Translations under genes and position numbers: made by a program
Assembly: GCA_964019165.1 (NCBI GenBank)
Contig: OZ025272.1
Coordinates: 11,670,031-11,734,030, forward strand
Direction of reading: 5' to 3'
DNA from: Mastigias papua
Taxonomy: Eukaryota > Cnidaria > Scyphozoa > Rhizostomeae > Mastigiidae
DNA length: 64,000 bases
Notes under the pieces: generated by a model
Databases searched by the model: none
Told to the model about the DNA's origin: nothing
Seen by the model: the letters and a program-made list of their open reading frames with translations, nothing else
In this document: positions 14,401-27,932 of the stretch, piece by piece
How the letters are laid out: every line of letters begins with the position of its first letter
Numbering within the stretch: position 1 is the stretch's first letter

Positions 14401-17400
14401 ATCAAATCTCCCTTGAGAGTCCAAAATAACGGGATCCTACTGTATTTCACAATTGTAATACATAGCTATAATAATTACTGGTCTGTAAAGTCTCTTCTGG
14501 GCTCAAATTCACTCCCAAGAAAGCAAGGCCATGAAGATCATTGAGTTAGTTTGCTAAAGAGCCGAACATTCTATAGAATGGATAATGCAAATGCTTTTAT
14601 TATTTATAGACTGATAACTGAGTTGAAGAGGTTGGCAAGTATAACGTATGTTATTGAGACTGATAAGGGCGATTGCTGTCGCAGGGATCAGAATAAATGA
14701 TAATTGTCAAGTTATATGGCCCGAAAAAGTTTTGCTTATGGAGAATGTCCTGGTTGTACAGGTTTGTGAATCGCAATGGCGCCTACCATCACAAATGGGA
14801 GATAAAAAGTATGGCTTCTTGCAAACAATCGCGTAAAAATGACATAGGTTACGTTAGCTCCAGAGCTCAAATTAGCAAGCAATAAGATGACAGAAGTATG
14901 CAGGTTTATGTTTTTCAGATACTGTAGAAATATTGGAATGCCTGCAGAATAAGTAGGCATTGCAGTTTGTGAAGCGTGTCAGCAAAGAAAGTTGGTTAAT
15001 CTATCAATATTATTGATATATTCCAGACAGACATTAAGCCATTTCAATATATTTTAGTGTGGGAAGGAAGATCTATAGAAAACGGGAAAGCATATGTTCC
15101 GACGTGTAACCTTAATCCTCAGAAGCAATGCACAAAAATTCTTAAATGACTGTTGAGAAACAAATATGCCAGGGATAAGAAGTCCAATTATATCTTAATT
15201 GGAAACCTAAGCTTGAGGTCAAGAGCACAGAGTATGCCATGATTTTCTCCTGTGGCTTTGCCATACTTCCAATGGAGTTTTTGAATGAATTTGTGCCCAG
15301 TGTGGGTCGAGATAGTAATCTGTTTTGACACATGGGCTCTGTTTAGGCTAAATCGCTGGGGATTGTGACCAACTCCTTCAAAGTATACAGAAAAAGTCCT
15401 AATTTAGACCTTCACCGTGGAGACAAAAACTTTTTGGATTTAAGGAAACAACCAAATAAGCTTTCATTTGGATTATTGGATTATATTTAAAGGCTTTCCA
15501 AAAACATTGCCCTATGATTGAAAACGGCGGTTAAATTGATATTATTAATTCATGTACCAATACCTATCTATAGCGAGGTATTTTTTGAGACGGGCTCGTA
15601 AAGATAATTTGGTTTCCTTTATGAATATGTTATACTAATGAGCTTTTGCTGAGAGTTGCAATCATATCTATTCATTAACTGATTGCCTTCTAGTTTTATC
15701 ACAAGGACTTAATATTCGCTGCATATGGATGATTAGCCAAAGCTACGCTGCGATTTTATTTTCACACTATAGAAACTATGAGTAGATTTGCTGAATTGAA
15801 TTAACACCAGATGCCGTGTTGTCCGGATTTTGTTCTTGTTAATAATCTGTCTTCTTAGAGTCGGCATCAAAAGTCATTGCCAGCTATGCACCCACTTATG
15901 ATCTCGTAGCTAATCCAGTTTACCAACGCAAGGTATTTCAATGCAAGGTACAGCTCTCAGAATCGGCTACTAAATGATAAGATTACTAGCAAACATTGAA
16001 CTGGGTGTTGAAACCATAGCTAGGAGTTGATTATTTTCCACCGTTCTCAGTTTTCCTAATATACGAAGAAGATTGGGGAAAATTAACACCTGCCACTGCA
16101 GCTTTAGAGATTGGATTGCCAAGTTACACTTAAATCTCATACAACTGCTGTGAATCTATGTATATCAGAACTTTATGGACAAGCTGCAGAGTATATTTTC
16201 AGAACGGACTAATGGAAACTGTAGTTCTCAACTCATTTACAAAACGACAATAACTTTCTATATGAGGTGATAAACCTTGGGGACATTTATTTCCTAAATT
16301 TGCAATAGATCTTGCTTTAGAGATTTGAAAGTAAATAAATTTGCAACATTTTCTCGCCGTAGGAAATGGAACCATTGATTATTCCGAACTTGACCTGTTC
16401 TTGAAAGATCTAGCAAAAGAAACTGGAAACGAGGTTAGCTTATAAGCACCAACACTTAGCTTACATATTACTAGCATTGCACATTCCATTTTGTTTTCAT
16501 ACCGGTCACAAACTGGGGTTTTGTCTTGTGAAATGTTAGATTGTTGCAAAATCTTAGCGCTAATCTACCCGTTTTTATATAAAGTGTCAACTTTTACTTT
16601 TACTTTGTTGCTTTATTCTGGTGATGCACATAGAGTTAATCTTCTTTATTTCAAGTTTGTCAACGATGCGGATTTCAACGAATTCAAAAGCAAGATAATT
16701 AGAACTTACGACGTTAATGTCGACGGAAAGATCAGCATGTCAGAAGTAAGAAATTCTCTCTTGTACTTAACCTTTCTTCTTGTACTTATAGCTAGTGCTA
16801 ATAGCATTCGTTGGGAAGAAGCACAAGAGAAATATCAAAGTCTACTATCTCTGACTAATCAAATCTCAACCTCTCTTCTTTATTACTTGTCAGTGCTGCT
16901 TCCATTCACATTAGCACTGTTTTCCTTCTCTTTTAGAGCATGCTACTGGGGGGCGATTTCTAAAATTTTTAGCACGAGAGGCTATCACTCCTATTCATGT
17001 TTTTCTTAGTCTCACTCTCATACACTTGGCTATATTCAATTGCAGTTCTAAATCGCCAATATTAAGCTTCGTCTGATACCGTCAGAGGGACAGATTCACG
17101 CATCTAGGTATCTCCATCTAGCTGTTACTTTTATATACTAAAGTAACCCAAACCTCTCGAATATTCCAGTTTCTTTATGTTGTTTAATTTCGTATCATTT
17201 GTTGCTGCAGCTAGCCGAGATTCTACCAGCAGAAGAGAACTTTCTGATGCGATTCAGAGAGGAAGTGAAGCTTTCAAGCGTCGATTTTATTAAGGTAAAA
17301 CTATGCTGAAAGATCTTTTCCGTACTGCTTTAAGTGTACAAATTTGGTATCAAAGATTGAAAATATGTATAGAGTGACATATGCAGTGAAATCAGTATCA

Positions 17401-20400
17401 TTCTTGCAATATGCAATAAAACCCGCACATAAGAACCTATAATTTTGAAACCGGCTTGTTTATGTTCTTATGCAATTGCATAGTTGTAGTAATCAAGGTG
17501 CAGTTTCTTAACATTAAGCTCTTCCCTGCGTAATTGCCTGTCACAGTTGTGTACGTAATACTTTCCAAGCATCTATGGAGGGGGTTGATTGGCAAACAGC
17601 TGAACTCATTCTCAGTTGATGAACAATGAAAAGATTTACAAGAACCTAGCTTGAATGTCAGAGTCAATTGGTTCTAAGTAAATGAAGTCAACATTGACAA
17701 TTTCAGAGTGCAGGTTCTTAATAAATGCAGAATCTTATGTACGGGTTTCTACTGTATTGCACTTCCTAGTCCGGAACGGTTTTTACTGTATTGCATTTCC
17801 TAGTCCGGAACGGTTTCTACTGTATTGCACTTCCTAGTCCGGAACGGTTTCTACTGTATTTCACTTCCTAGTCTAGAACGGTTTCTACTGTACTGCACTT
17901 CCTAGTCCGGAACGGTTTCTACTGTATTTCACTTCCTAGACCGGAACTGTATCTACCCTTACTATACCTATACAACATAATCGTTTACGTACTCTTTATT
18001 AGCATGATATAGATTTGAATGTCAAGATATGCATGTTGTACAATATGCAATAACGTGCAATTTTTGCAGTTTTCTGTGCAAGTTGATGTTGGTGTTACTG
18101 TATCTATCTTTTTCAGATATGGTATCATTACGACACTGATCGCAATGGGTTTTTGGACCAGAGTGAGCTAGATGTGAGTTTCTCGTTTTTGCTAGTTAGA
18201 TAAATCGCAAGTCATTTTTAAGTGACTGGGGGCATGCTGAAGTAGAGGATGTGGGAGTACTGCACCCCCAATTTTGAATTAAATCAAACCATCGGTATCT
18301 TTTTGGCTTTTTGGTAATAGGTGGTATAACGATCATGGTATGTCGGTAATTATGGTGCCTTTTCGGCAGTGAATTCGTATTTTTACACACGATATTCCAT
18401 CAGAAATTAAAATGAAAGTTATAAATATATCATAAATTCATACCGAAAAGCAAAATTCAAAAGTTGGATGTTAACTAGTTGTGGATCCTTGCCAAAATCT
18501 GTCGTTGAATATTTCTTATTACCCACTCCCCCCTCACTCAAAAGTTCTTCGGCACGCCATTGTTAGTGATATGAAGTTTAAACATTGTAAAATCACTTCT
18601 ACTTTTTGTTGTTTAGGGATTTTTGAGAGACCTGTTAATGTCCAGTGATACGAAATTGGCTGTTACACCGCAAAGAATCTTCGATTACCGGACGACAATT
18701 GTGAGAGCCTTTAGCACTATTTTGCATTCATGGAATGATGGACATTATCCACAGTTCTGTTAACCGTTAGCTTATTTAATCTATTCTGAGTCTGCAAAGT
18801 CAGTAAATGAAAACTCTCTGGTATATATATGAAGAAAATTTGCATTTTAGTAAATATACAGCGATTTAAGGGTAGATCCTGGTGATCGTGCACAGCCGTT
18901 TTGCAGGTGGGTGTTGTAACAAATGAAATAGCTGCACGGAATCCAAAAATTGTATGAATTGGGTAATTCTTATATTTTTAAAGCCATGAAATTGTCTGTA
19001 AAATTGACATGAAATTTGAAATGCTCTAAAGTATTGTTATCAGACAGCAAGTACTCGGATATCGAGTTCGCATGGACATTTTTCGAGATTATAAAGTTCG
19101 AAAGAACATTTTTTGAAAAGTAATAGAAAGATTTATTCTGTATTGCAGATCTCGAATGTAGTTAACGAATGACGTGTCTTATTGGGCTCTCAATATAACA
19201 ACTGGTCTCATTCTGTATTGTTTTTTCGACTTCTTATTAAATACCTGCCGATATTTGAATGATATAGGAAAGAATTAGAAGCTTTCGTTGTTTGCATCAT
19301 GAAGTATCGTAATTTGTAAGCCTAGTATTGCTTACTGTTCAATTGTTCAACTTTTATTTCTTCTCCTAGTTGGAACTGTTCGATTTAAACAAGGACGGGA
19401 AGATTGAGTTGAATGAAATGTCAAAGTAAGCCTCCTCAATTACCTCGACACTTTACGTTTCAGGATTAAGTTGGATTGTTATTGCTTGACAAATTTTACA
19501 TTCATTACAATGGCCTGCGGGGTTCTTTAACACTAATGCAAAAACAGAGAACATTCTTTCAATGTAAGCCTGACAAATACCACGTATTTCACCATAGATG
19601 TCAGTAAGCTGTTTCTAAGTAGTGCAATGCTAATTGGGATATTAATTGCAGTTGATGTGGTCCTATTTCACTCAATAGAATCCGGTTTACTTCGCTCCTG
19701 AAGCTCCAATTCATCTACCATTAGTCATCTCTCCTTCTTCTTCGTCTTTGTTGCTACCAGCTGTGCTCTGATGAGCACCTTGGTTCAAAAATTTGTTGTC
19801 ATATGTTTCATAATCTTTACTAATTCTTTGAAACATTCTCCATAATTTTCATTTTAATGCATGGTGGTAAGAAATATACAAATTGAGATCATAATCTTTT
19901 CTTCTCGATCATCATTTGCCAACCTTTTCTCTCTTTAGGATATTGCCTGTAGAAGACAACTTCTTCGCCCAATTCGAGGTAATTGATTTATTTCTTGGAA
20001 GTAAGCAAAATATAATTAAAAGGAATTTTTGAAATCTTGTAAAGGATACGTCTTAGGGGTTGTTCATGACTTTCAGCATGCTTTACACAGTATTCGAGTT
20101 TCTTCACTATTTCTTACCATGAAAAGACTATCCTATTAATTTTGGAGGAAAGTTTCGTTGTCACCAGTTGAATTGGTGTTAATTTTATAAAGAATTCTGC
20201 TATTGCAAAGGAATGAATATCATCTAGTTTTGTCACATAAATTGTATGTTCAGTGTGTACATGTCGTTAATCTATTTTCGAGACTTTATTAAGGTGTTCA
20301 CTGTTTATGCAGATAGATTTTTAACGAAATATTCTCTTTAGGGACAGAAAGATCTTTCTAAGGAGGACTTTGACAAAATCTTCTCACACTATGACAAGGT

Positions 20401-20836
20401 AAAAAGTGCTAAGGGGAACGACAGCTAAATGTCTGCCTTGCTATTCTTATCCGGAAAATGATCCAGCCATGGTCTATAATGGTTTATTCACTAGATGTGT
20501 TCACAAAATTTAGAGGATAAACTGACAACTTACAACAAAATGCATGTTTTTTATAAGATGCAAATATATAAAAAACATGTGGCTAAAATCAGGCAAAAAT
20601 TAAGAAACATTTGAAAAACGCAGGCAAGCTGAGCTTCAAAAGTAAACTTTAAAAATCTGCTTTGCACGAAAATCTGTTATTAACTAAGCCTTCTATTTCA
20701 TGTATCGCAGTTGCCTTTCCTGAGTTGTTATCGTTATTGGAAATGTCAAGAATTTTAAGAAACATTTAAAGCTACATTTCACAAAATATTGAGAATACCC
20801 AGGCTGAAAGCATAACGTTTGTTTCTTATAAAAGAC

Positions 20837-20870
<34 letters not shown>

Positions 20871-22409
20871 TCAACAGTAACTACGAATGCATTCATCCTT
20901 TTATGTTTGATATTCAAGAAGTAATGAGGTGAAAACTCTCTTCAAAATTGCAAATCCAAACAATTTTAAAGGATTATATATTGACATTTTTATGATTATT
21001 AATCTGGGTTCTTGTACTAACTAAACAATGTAAAGTTCTGGTTTACTTGATGCATAAAATTTTTTACTGACAAAGGTAACATGCAGTCCTGTAAATTTGT
21101 GAAATTATGGTCATTCAAATTACGCTGAAATTGGATATTCCTTTCACTGTTTTAGTCGATTTTGTTTTAGGATAACAATGGTCTTATTGAAGATTCAGAA
21201 TTGATTGCATTTTTACGCGACATCATCAAAAAGGATGGAGGGGTTTGTATTTGATAGTATAATTTACATTTTGCTTGCTACACAATATTTTCTGTACCAG
21301 TATGTAGATGATTCCTCGAAGAAAAATCCATTTTCTGGTACTTCTATATCCTCCGTCTCGTCATCTTCGGTCTAACATATGACTCCAAATGGCTTCTATT
21401 TAAAGTTTTTTTCATGGAATCACAAAGTACTACGAGTGAAGCCTGTTTTCCATATCATCGAAAGCGACTGACAGGCGTGCACGCGTCCCAGCACCCGAGA
21501 ACCTGACAACGACGCATCGGAGACATTCTCCAAAGTTGAATTCAGCTTTTCCAATATCCATAAGGACATCGACAATATGGCTTCGATGCATCCCCGTCAC
21601 ATGCGACAACAGAACCTAGGCTTGGTCAGAGCTGCCTTACACTATAAATGAGGAAACATCGAGCAATAGAATAGCAAATATAATAACCATTCATCAAGGT
21701 GCAAAGTAACTTAGTTATAATCTGTGAGAAGTCAGGACTTTGTGGATCTATCTAACCCTATAGCTTCCTGTAACAAGCCGGTGTTTTATGTACTTTCCTT
21801 GCCCATTGATGTTACGGAAGTTCCAACGCCTTTTCCCCGGTAGGCATAATCCATACAAAGCAGTATTGCAAAGAAGCTTAGAATGCTTAGAAGTAGAATT
21901 TCATTTGATTTTATTTCAGTATTATTTAAAGACGAAACTCTTGCAGCGTATACGTAAAATGAAACTAAAGATTATACATAAAATCAAATAAAATAGGAAA
22001 TAAATGATATGTATTATATCTATAGCTGATCTTCCAAGGGTTCGTCTCTGGGGGTCTATGCACATAGGTGTGCCGCTATTTTTCTTTAACTTAAACATAG
22101 GCTTAATTCCTCTTATATTCCTTGATTGCTCCAACTCTACGCAACAATATAGCAGAAGCTCTTTTTTGAGAGCCCAAGGAGAGGCCTTATGTCTAGAGTG
22201 TGCCAGAGCTCCTAGAATAATATGTGAGAAGTTAGAAATATGTGGAGGATGTCTTCTTTCTACTCATAACTCCATGCTTTGCTTTTCTCCAGACTCCAAC
22301 AACAACCGAACTCGAGAGCTACAGGGTTACAATCTTGAAGTGCTGTGATTCAAACAAAGATGGCAAACTGAGCAAGGACGAGCTTCGCTTTCTGCTTACC
22401 TCAAAGTGA
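8474..22409 (+). CDS. Six-EF-hand calcium-binding protein, calbindin/calretinin/secretagogin family
   Basis: Eleven exons join in frame: 8474-8576, 16363-16433, 16656-16745, 17211-17294, 18117-18173, 18617-18700, 19370-19425, 19939-19978, 20342-20398, 21171-21242, 22293-22409. All donors are GT and all acceptors AG. The product is 276 residues, close to human calretinin (271) and secretagogin (276). Six 12-residue loops, each with Asp at position 1, Gly at 6 and Glu at 12, lie at residues 32-43, 77-88, 122-133, 168-179, 213-224 and 257-268. There is no signal peptide or membrane segment, so a cytosolic Ca2+ buffer or sensor is expected, possibly in neural or secretory cells by analogy with the family. 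The start is the ATG in exon 1 that keeps the N-terminus short. Intron 1 is 7.8 kb and holds several MITEs. Exact orthology within the family is not resolved. Confidence 0.93.
9930..10085. repeat. Partial copy of the 5075-5810 foldback family
   Basis: Intron 1 of the EF-hand gene contains GTACCGGTGCAAATTATGATC and a stretch around 9990-10080 that matches 5645-5722 with substitutions. Shared words include AGAGTTGTT, TACAGAAA and AAGTGTTA. No clear ends or target duplication are visible. Confidence 0.5.
11632..11873. mobile_element. Harbinger-like MITE
   Basis: Terminal inverted repeats of about 45 bp begin GGGACCGGTCATTAAT and end with the complement of GAGACGGATCATTAAT. TTA flanks both ends (11629-11631, 11874-11876). 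The interior is G-rich and palindrome-like (GGGGAGGGGGTGGAAGACAT at both ends in inverted orientation). The 3-bp TTA duplication points to PIF/Harbinger. It lies in intron 1 of the EF-hand gene. Confidence 0.75.
14266..14442. mobile_element. pogo/Tigger-like MITE
   Basis: The left end CAGTTAAATCCC and the right end GGGATCCTACTG are imperfect inverted repeats starting with CAGT. TA lies on each side (14264-14265, 14443-14444). Internal words resembling TTAAGTCGNAC and TAACTCGGAC recall pogo/Tigger termini. It is 177 bp, has no coding capacity and sits in intron 1 of the EF-hand gene. Confidence 0.6.
17746..17949. repeat. 34-bp minisatellite, six copies
   Basis: Six head-to-tail units of 34 bp (unit start TTTCTACTGTATTGCACTTC) differ at a few positions. 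They lie in intron 4 of the EF-hand gene, about 170 bp before exon 5. Confidence 0.92.
18210..18390. repeat. Dispersed repeat family R1, copy 1
   Basis: Shares the order GCATGCTGAAGT, GTGGGAGT, CACCCCCAATTTT and a TCGGTA-rich tail with copies at about 45803-45935 and 46310-46440. Probably an old SINE or MITE family. It lies in intron 5 of the EF-hand gene. Confidence 0.5.
20839..20870. repeat. (ATA)n trinucleotide repeat
   Basis: About ten ATA units in intron 9 of the EF-hand gene. Confidence 0.9.
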
Positions 22410-22603
22410 ACTGCTACGATTAGCAGAATTTATGCAGCAGGGAGATGGGATGGGAGCTTGAGTTTTTCATATATATATAACGGTTAATTCACATATATAT
22501 ATATCTATATATTTACCCAAAGTCTATCAAGACTATATATTAACTTGCACAGGCTATCGCTATTAATTTGTTTTGGATCTTCTTTTTGCACGCTTACATG
22601 TGA

Positions 22604-22609
22604 AATAAA
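22604..22609 (+). promoter_or_regulatory. Polyadenylation signal of the EF-hand gene
   Basis: AATAAA lies 195 bp after the TGA stop and is the first canonical hexamer downstream. Confidence 0.55.
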
Positions 22610-22956
22610 ATTAACTATTTGAAAATACACATAAACTGTAATCTATATTTACCTATTTACGCCAAATTTACATTACAAAAAAAGCGAATGAAACAAATTA
22701 AATCATCTAGCTTCCCTCGATTATCTAACGAAGAACTCGTCTCTAAAACGATTCTTTAAGTAACATCTGCATTCATTTTGAGTCGTTATAACCGAGAGGC
22801 GCTAGGGGCACGTGCCCCCATTTTTGTAGACGTTGAAAGATGTGCCCACAAACTTTGCAAATACATCCGTCATCGGGAGAAATGTCTATGAGTGAACCCC
22901 TTGCAAAATCACAGAGTGCTCATCTTCATTTGCTATAGCAATCGTGAACCTTTCTT

Positions 22957-24036
22957 ACACTTCATTTCATTTCATTTCAGTTACCTAAGGAGGATAGCCC
23001 TTCGGTAATGCTGATTTTCAACGGGCCCTCCATTATAACATTTACAAGAGTAAAATATGCTTTTTATAAGCTAAACTAAACTACTGCAATTAAACTTTCT
23101 AAAAATATTAATAGAAACCCGTAGAATCTTAAACAGATATTTACAGTAAAAGAGATTTTCTAACGGTAAAAAAGAACAGTTTTTCAAAATAGCCTTCCCT
23201 ACTTATATACATTGCTTAAATGGATTCATGGAGAATGCCAGCTTTCCCGCAGCAGAGAGACCATTCGAGGCCTTAGCACCTCTAAATGAGAAACATCTTT
23301 GTCCATTTGTTGAGTTTTCATTTGGTAGCCTAAAATCAGTTGCTGCGTTTCTTAGGTTCCTTGAGGTTAGCTGGGATGTTCTTGTGAAAAGGTTACACAT
23401 ATATTTTGAGGCCAGTCATGGAGAGATTTGAAAATCATAGTATTAGACTCACTAGTAGTTAATTCATGCATGGTCCCTCGGCCAGGTCTTTTAAAAAGAA
23501 GCAGGCCTGGTGAGTCAAACCTGCTGCAGATTACAATGTGGGTCGCACGATTTTGTAATTTATGTAACTGATTAATTTCAGTCATACCGCTGCACCCCAA
23601 ACTGAACTGCGGTAGCGCAAGTGTGACTCAACAATGCCAGTGTGGCAGGTCTTAAGAGTTTCTTCTGGTAAAAAACACTATGCAGGCTTCAGACAGCCAA
23701 TTGCTTTTGAGACCTTGGATGAAACTGTCTTGATGCGTTCCGCTTCCAATCCAAGACGCTGTCAATCTGGAAACCAAAATATTTAGTTTTTTGAACAACC
23801 TCAAGCTCGTTCTCCCGTATCTTTAACTTCAGAAGCTCATTATTGCTTTCTAGAGCTTTATGCTTAGGTTTTGTGGAAATAACTATAGAGTGAGTTTCAT
23901 GATATTGAGTGAAAGCTTGCTACCATTTAGTCATTTTTCAACCTGCTGAAGGTCTTGGTTCATCGCTTCATTTAGCTGAGAGATAATGTTAGACTGGTGA
24001 CTAAGGTTCGTGTCATCAGCAAACATCATTTTATAT
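22957..24036 (-). mobile_element. CR1/L2/Rex-type LINE, 3' half (dead copy)
   Basis: On the minus strand the RT active-site box FADD is at 24023-24012, followed by typical downstream RT blocks (LNEAMNQDLQQVEK, then KLSLNI). The conserved LINE C-terminal block follows (IFKSLHDWPQ, then CFSFRGAKASNGLS) ending at 23203. Several in-frame stops and frame changes break it. The 3' end carries an ATTTC/GAAAT pentamer tail at 22960-22980, which marks the insertion end. The 5' part is missing. Confidence 0.75.
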
Positions 24037-24813
<777 letters not shown>

Positions 24814-25265
24814 TAAAATAAAATAAATAAATAAATATATATATGTACCTACCGGGTGCGACAGTACATTAATTTGAGGGACTCTTGTTAACGCAGTTCT
24901 GAGTATTCGTCCTTTTTGTCCATTCCATCGATATTCTTGGTTGAATACGGGGTAGGGTCACCACTGCCTTTCCACGGATTTGGTCCACGATCTCGTATTG
25001 AGTATTCGAGACTGCCCTGCATTTCTGCTGGGTTCCCTCCATCCGCGACTCGGAGGACACGCCTAGTAGGAGTTTACCCTCCCCCCCCTTAGATTTTTCA
25101 CTCTACCAATGATAAATTAGTTTCTGTCTATTTCCAAGCAAGCAACTGCAATATATTCGTTTACGGTGTAAGGAATGGCAGTCACAAAGTGTTTGATTCT
25201 CAAGTCATCTGGAGGTTTCTCTCAATGACTTCACTTCACTCGAATACAGTTTTCGTTCTTTCTCA

Positions 25266-25494
25266 GCTAGTAGTCAGGTCGCTGAGGTTCTCAACAACTG
25301 CAAAATTTGTGGGCAATTTAATTTTTGAATAAAAATGTTCTTTAGACATTGATAAACATGAATTTGCCTGTTGGACATGCTGAATTTTCTTGAGAGGCCT
25401 ATCCATCAATGTGTTATCTTGCTGCATTGGTTCTTGCTCTTCGAGCACGGTCGCCATTTTGAAATAGGAGGCGTTTTCGTGAAACCGAGGCTAT
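25266..25494 (-). repeat. Left arm of an inverted duplication with a short ORF
   Basis: Reads on the minus strand as a reverse copy of 27698-27932. Both arms begin AGCCTCGGTTTC, then TTTCAAAATGGCGAC, and end near GCGACCTGACTA. In this arm a 64-codon frame (25457-25263) begins MATVLEEQEP and contains RPLKKIQHVQQ. The ATG context looks like a real gene start, so this may be a first exon or the start of a transposon gene. No homolog is recognised. Confidence 0.65.
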
Positions 25495-26079
25495 AGCAAT
25501 ATGTTGGCTGGAGTGGATGACCAAGGGGGCATAAGAAGGATCACGTAAAACTCTCTGATCATCTTGCAATTTTTGTCGCAGTGATATTTATTTAAAACAA
25601 TAATAAATATAAAACAAGAAATAAAGGATAATCCCAGCAACGAATGGCAATGGGAGTGAGACCAGTGAGTCACGGTGCATAGAAGAATATGAATGAAGAT
25701 CGTGTATAATATAGATTAGGGATGTAGCATAGTAATCGTATATGAGAGAAGCATAATGTATATGACTATAGGTACCATTCAGCAGCTATCAACCTCAGAT
25801 CAGTGTTTTGGGGGTTTAATGATAGTACACTTTTATGATCACAAGCCCCCCAATATCCCAATGGGACACTATCGTACCAGAAGAGGAGCAAAAGTAATAT
25901 CAGAAAATGTACAGTGCAGAGAACAACATAGAAATGAATGGTAATATGACGATAATATGAGCGAGTAACGAACCGCGATGTATATTCAGCATTGTAATAC
26001 GGACACCGTGTCCGATAAAATAGGGTATAGAATGAAACCTTGAAAAGGTACAACACTATGCATAGTATAATTGAATCAT

Positions 26080-26760
26080 ATTTTGTATTTGGACTGGTGA
26101 ACTTTGTGTGAATTATTAAATTTTTAATGTTTGTGTGCCTTTCAAATGCTACAATGGGTGTGGCTAATGCTATGTCGTGCAGGTAGTCGTCTTCTTGAAT
26201 GATTTTCCAATGCTCATATAGTATCTGTCCGATCCGTGCAGTATCCTGATTAAATGGAATAATGAATGGTAATTTGTCACATGAGGCCTGTGAATGGGGT
26301 TGTAAGAGATCATCTCGCGATAATGAGCGCACCTTGGAAAATAGTTTATTAATGAGGCCAATATTATAGCCCCGTTTGATAAGTATGATAGATAGTTGTT
26401 GTAAATGGACATCCAAATCGTCATCATTGGAGATAATGCGACGGTATTGCAGAGCTTGACTATATGATGCCTGCTTTGCAAGTAGGGGGGGGGGGGGGGA
26501 GTAGAAAGACTATGAATGTGGAAGTGACGGAAGATCAGTTGTTTTCTTGTACAAAGTCCTATGAAGTTCATTATCTTGGTTGAGAATCAGTATATTTAAG
26601 AATGATATCTCGTTAACTGAGTATGACATTTCAAATTGTATAGTGGGATGGGTTCTGTTCATATGTTCAAAGAAAGTCTGTAGTAAATCAACACGGTGAG
26701 TTCAAACACCAAAAATGTCGTCTATGAAACAGCTCCCGCCAACAAAAGATGAGCCATTGC
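26080..26760 (-). mobile_element. Penelope-like element RT fragment
   Basis: Minus-strand translation contains the RT catalytic block FIDDIFGV (about 26732-26709) followed by a stop where Trp is expected, and then EISFLNILI. In another frame come the C-terminal RT blocks LIKRGYNIGLINKLF, KLPFIIPFNQD and RIGQILYEHWKII. The order is typical of Penelope-like RT just before the endonuclease. Frameshifts, stops and a run of G at 26487-26500 mark it as dead. The GIY-YIG part is not visible in this copy. Confidence 0.65.
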
Positions 26761-26888
26761 ACCACTGTAAACGGGTATCATACGTCACTGTAATATTCAA
26801 GCAAGCCCTGGAGCTAAATGTAAAGTTTCCATCGCCTCCAGGACATGACTAGATAATCAGTGGCAGTGGTGACTTAGAAATAAAATGG

Positions 26889-27236
26889 ATGGCACAAAAA
26901 CCCGCCCCTGATTCAATTCTTGAGATGGTGTCATGCAGGTGCAAGAGGACGAAGTTTCAATCAGAAAGCTATAATTGCTTTGCGCATGGATTGAAATGCA
27001 TGGATATGTGTAACTGCAGCAAATGTGAGAATGGATTTGATGATGATGACCTCCAAAGTAGTGCCAGTGATTTTAGTGATGATGATTTATGGAGATGGGG
27101 GAAAATGAGGGGCTTTGAGAATGAAATTTTTTGGGCAGGTTTCAGGAGAAGTAAATTCCTAGAAAAGATAAGGATCCCATGTAATACTATAGAGGGGGCT
27201 TTGAGCTTCCACAGGTTGGGGCTTGTCCATATTTAG
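26889..27236 (+). pseudogene. Cys-rich CXC-motif protein fragment
   Basis: A 115-codon frame carries a CXC-type cluster at residues 15-45 (CRCKRTKFQSES, CFAHGLKCMDMCNCSKCEN) followed by an acidic tail (SASDFSDDD). Similar Cys patterns occur in tesmin/TSO1-like CXC domains and at the C-termini of transposon-derived proteins. The first cluster lacks one expected Cys. It lies between two inverted arms together with a Penelope-like fragment, so it is likely transposon-derived and not a host gene. Confidence 0.45.
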
Positions 27237-27697
27237 CTCTTGGATTTCAGTTTCTTGTTCAAAATCTGGATTGCCTCTTGTATTCAATATCATGCATTTT
27301 CTACAATAGACTGAGATAAAGCAAAAAATTGAAGAGCTTTCTTCAAAGTAAAGCTTTGGTTTTTGAAATTTTGCTTCGGGATTTTGGAAAATTTTGGTTT
27401 GGGTTTGCAGCTTCTGCTGCCCCCTGTCGAAAAGACCCCTCACCGTACTGTGGAAGCACGTACCAACATCTTCTAGCTTGAATAATTCTCGATGACTTTT
27501 TGTCTCAATGAACGGCATAGAACCAGCTTGAAGTCATTCTAAGCAAATCGTATCTGCTTGCTTGGTGAGCAGAAGTCAATCATATCTGTATAGCACTATA
27601 TTGTTGAAACGCGAATGGATTTCTAACGGTTAATTGCAGTGATCAAACACTTGTCCTGTCACCCACGTGGTCACCCATTCCAGCCGGCATATCGTAG

Positions 27698-27932
27698 TAG
27701 CCTCGGTTTCGTGAAAATGACTCATATTTCAAAATGGCGACGGTGTTCCGAAAGCACGCAGGATCGTTGCAAGTTGACACCTTGATGGAAAGGCCTCTCA
27801 AGAAAATTCAGCATGTCCAACAGATAAATTTATGTTCGTTAAGGTCTAAAGAATGTCTTCATGCAAAATATTAATTGCCCGCAAATTTTGCAGTTGTGCA
27901 CGCGTATTTTCCCGGTGGCGACCTGACTATAG
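27698..27932 (+). repeat. Right arm of an inverted duplication with a short ORF
   Basis: Plus-strand counterpart of the arm at 25266-25494. The frame starting at 27734 begins MATVFRKHAG and shares RPLKKIQHVQQ, then meets a stop after about 46 codons. Divergence between the arms shows the duplication is not recent. Confidence 0.65.

Noticed and set aside
16491..17009. 172-codon plus-strand frame
   Set aside because: It is EF-hand exon 3 read through into both flanking introns; only 16656-16745 is coding.
17746..17949. CRISPR array
   Set aside because: The 34-bp units are directly adjacent with no spacers, so it is a minisatellite in a eukaryotic intron.
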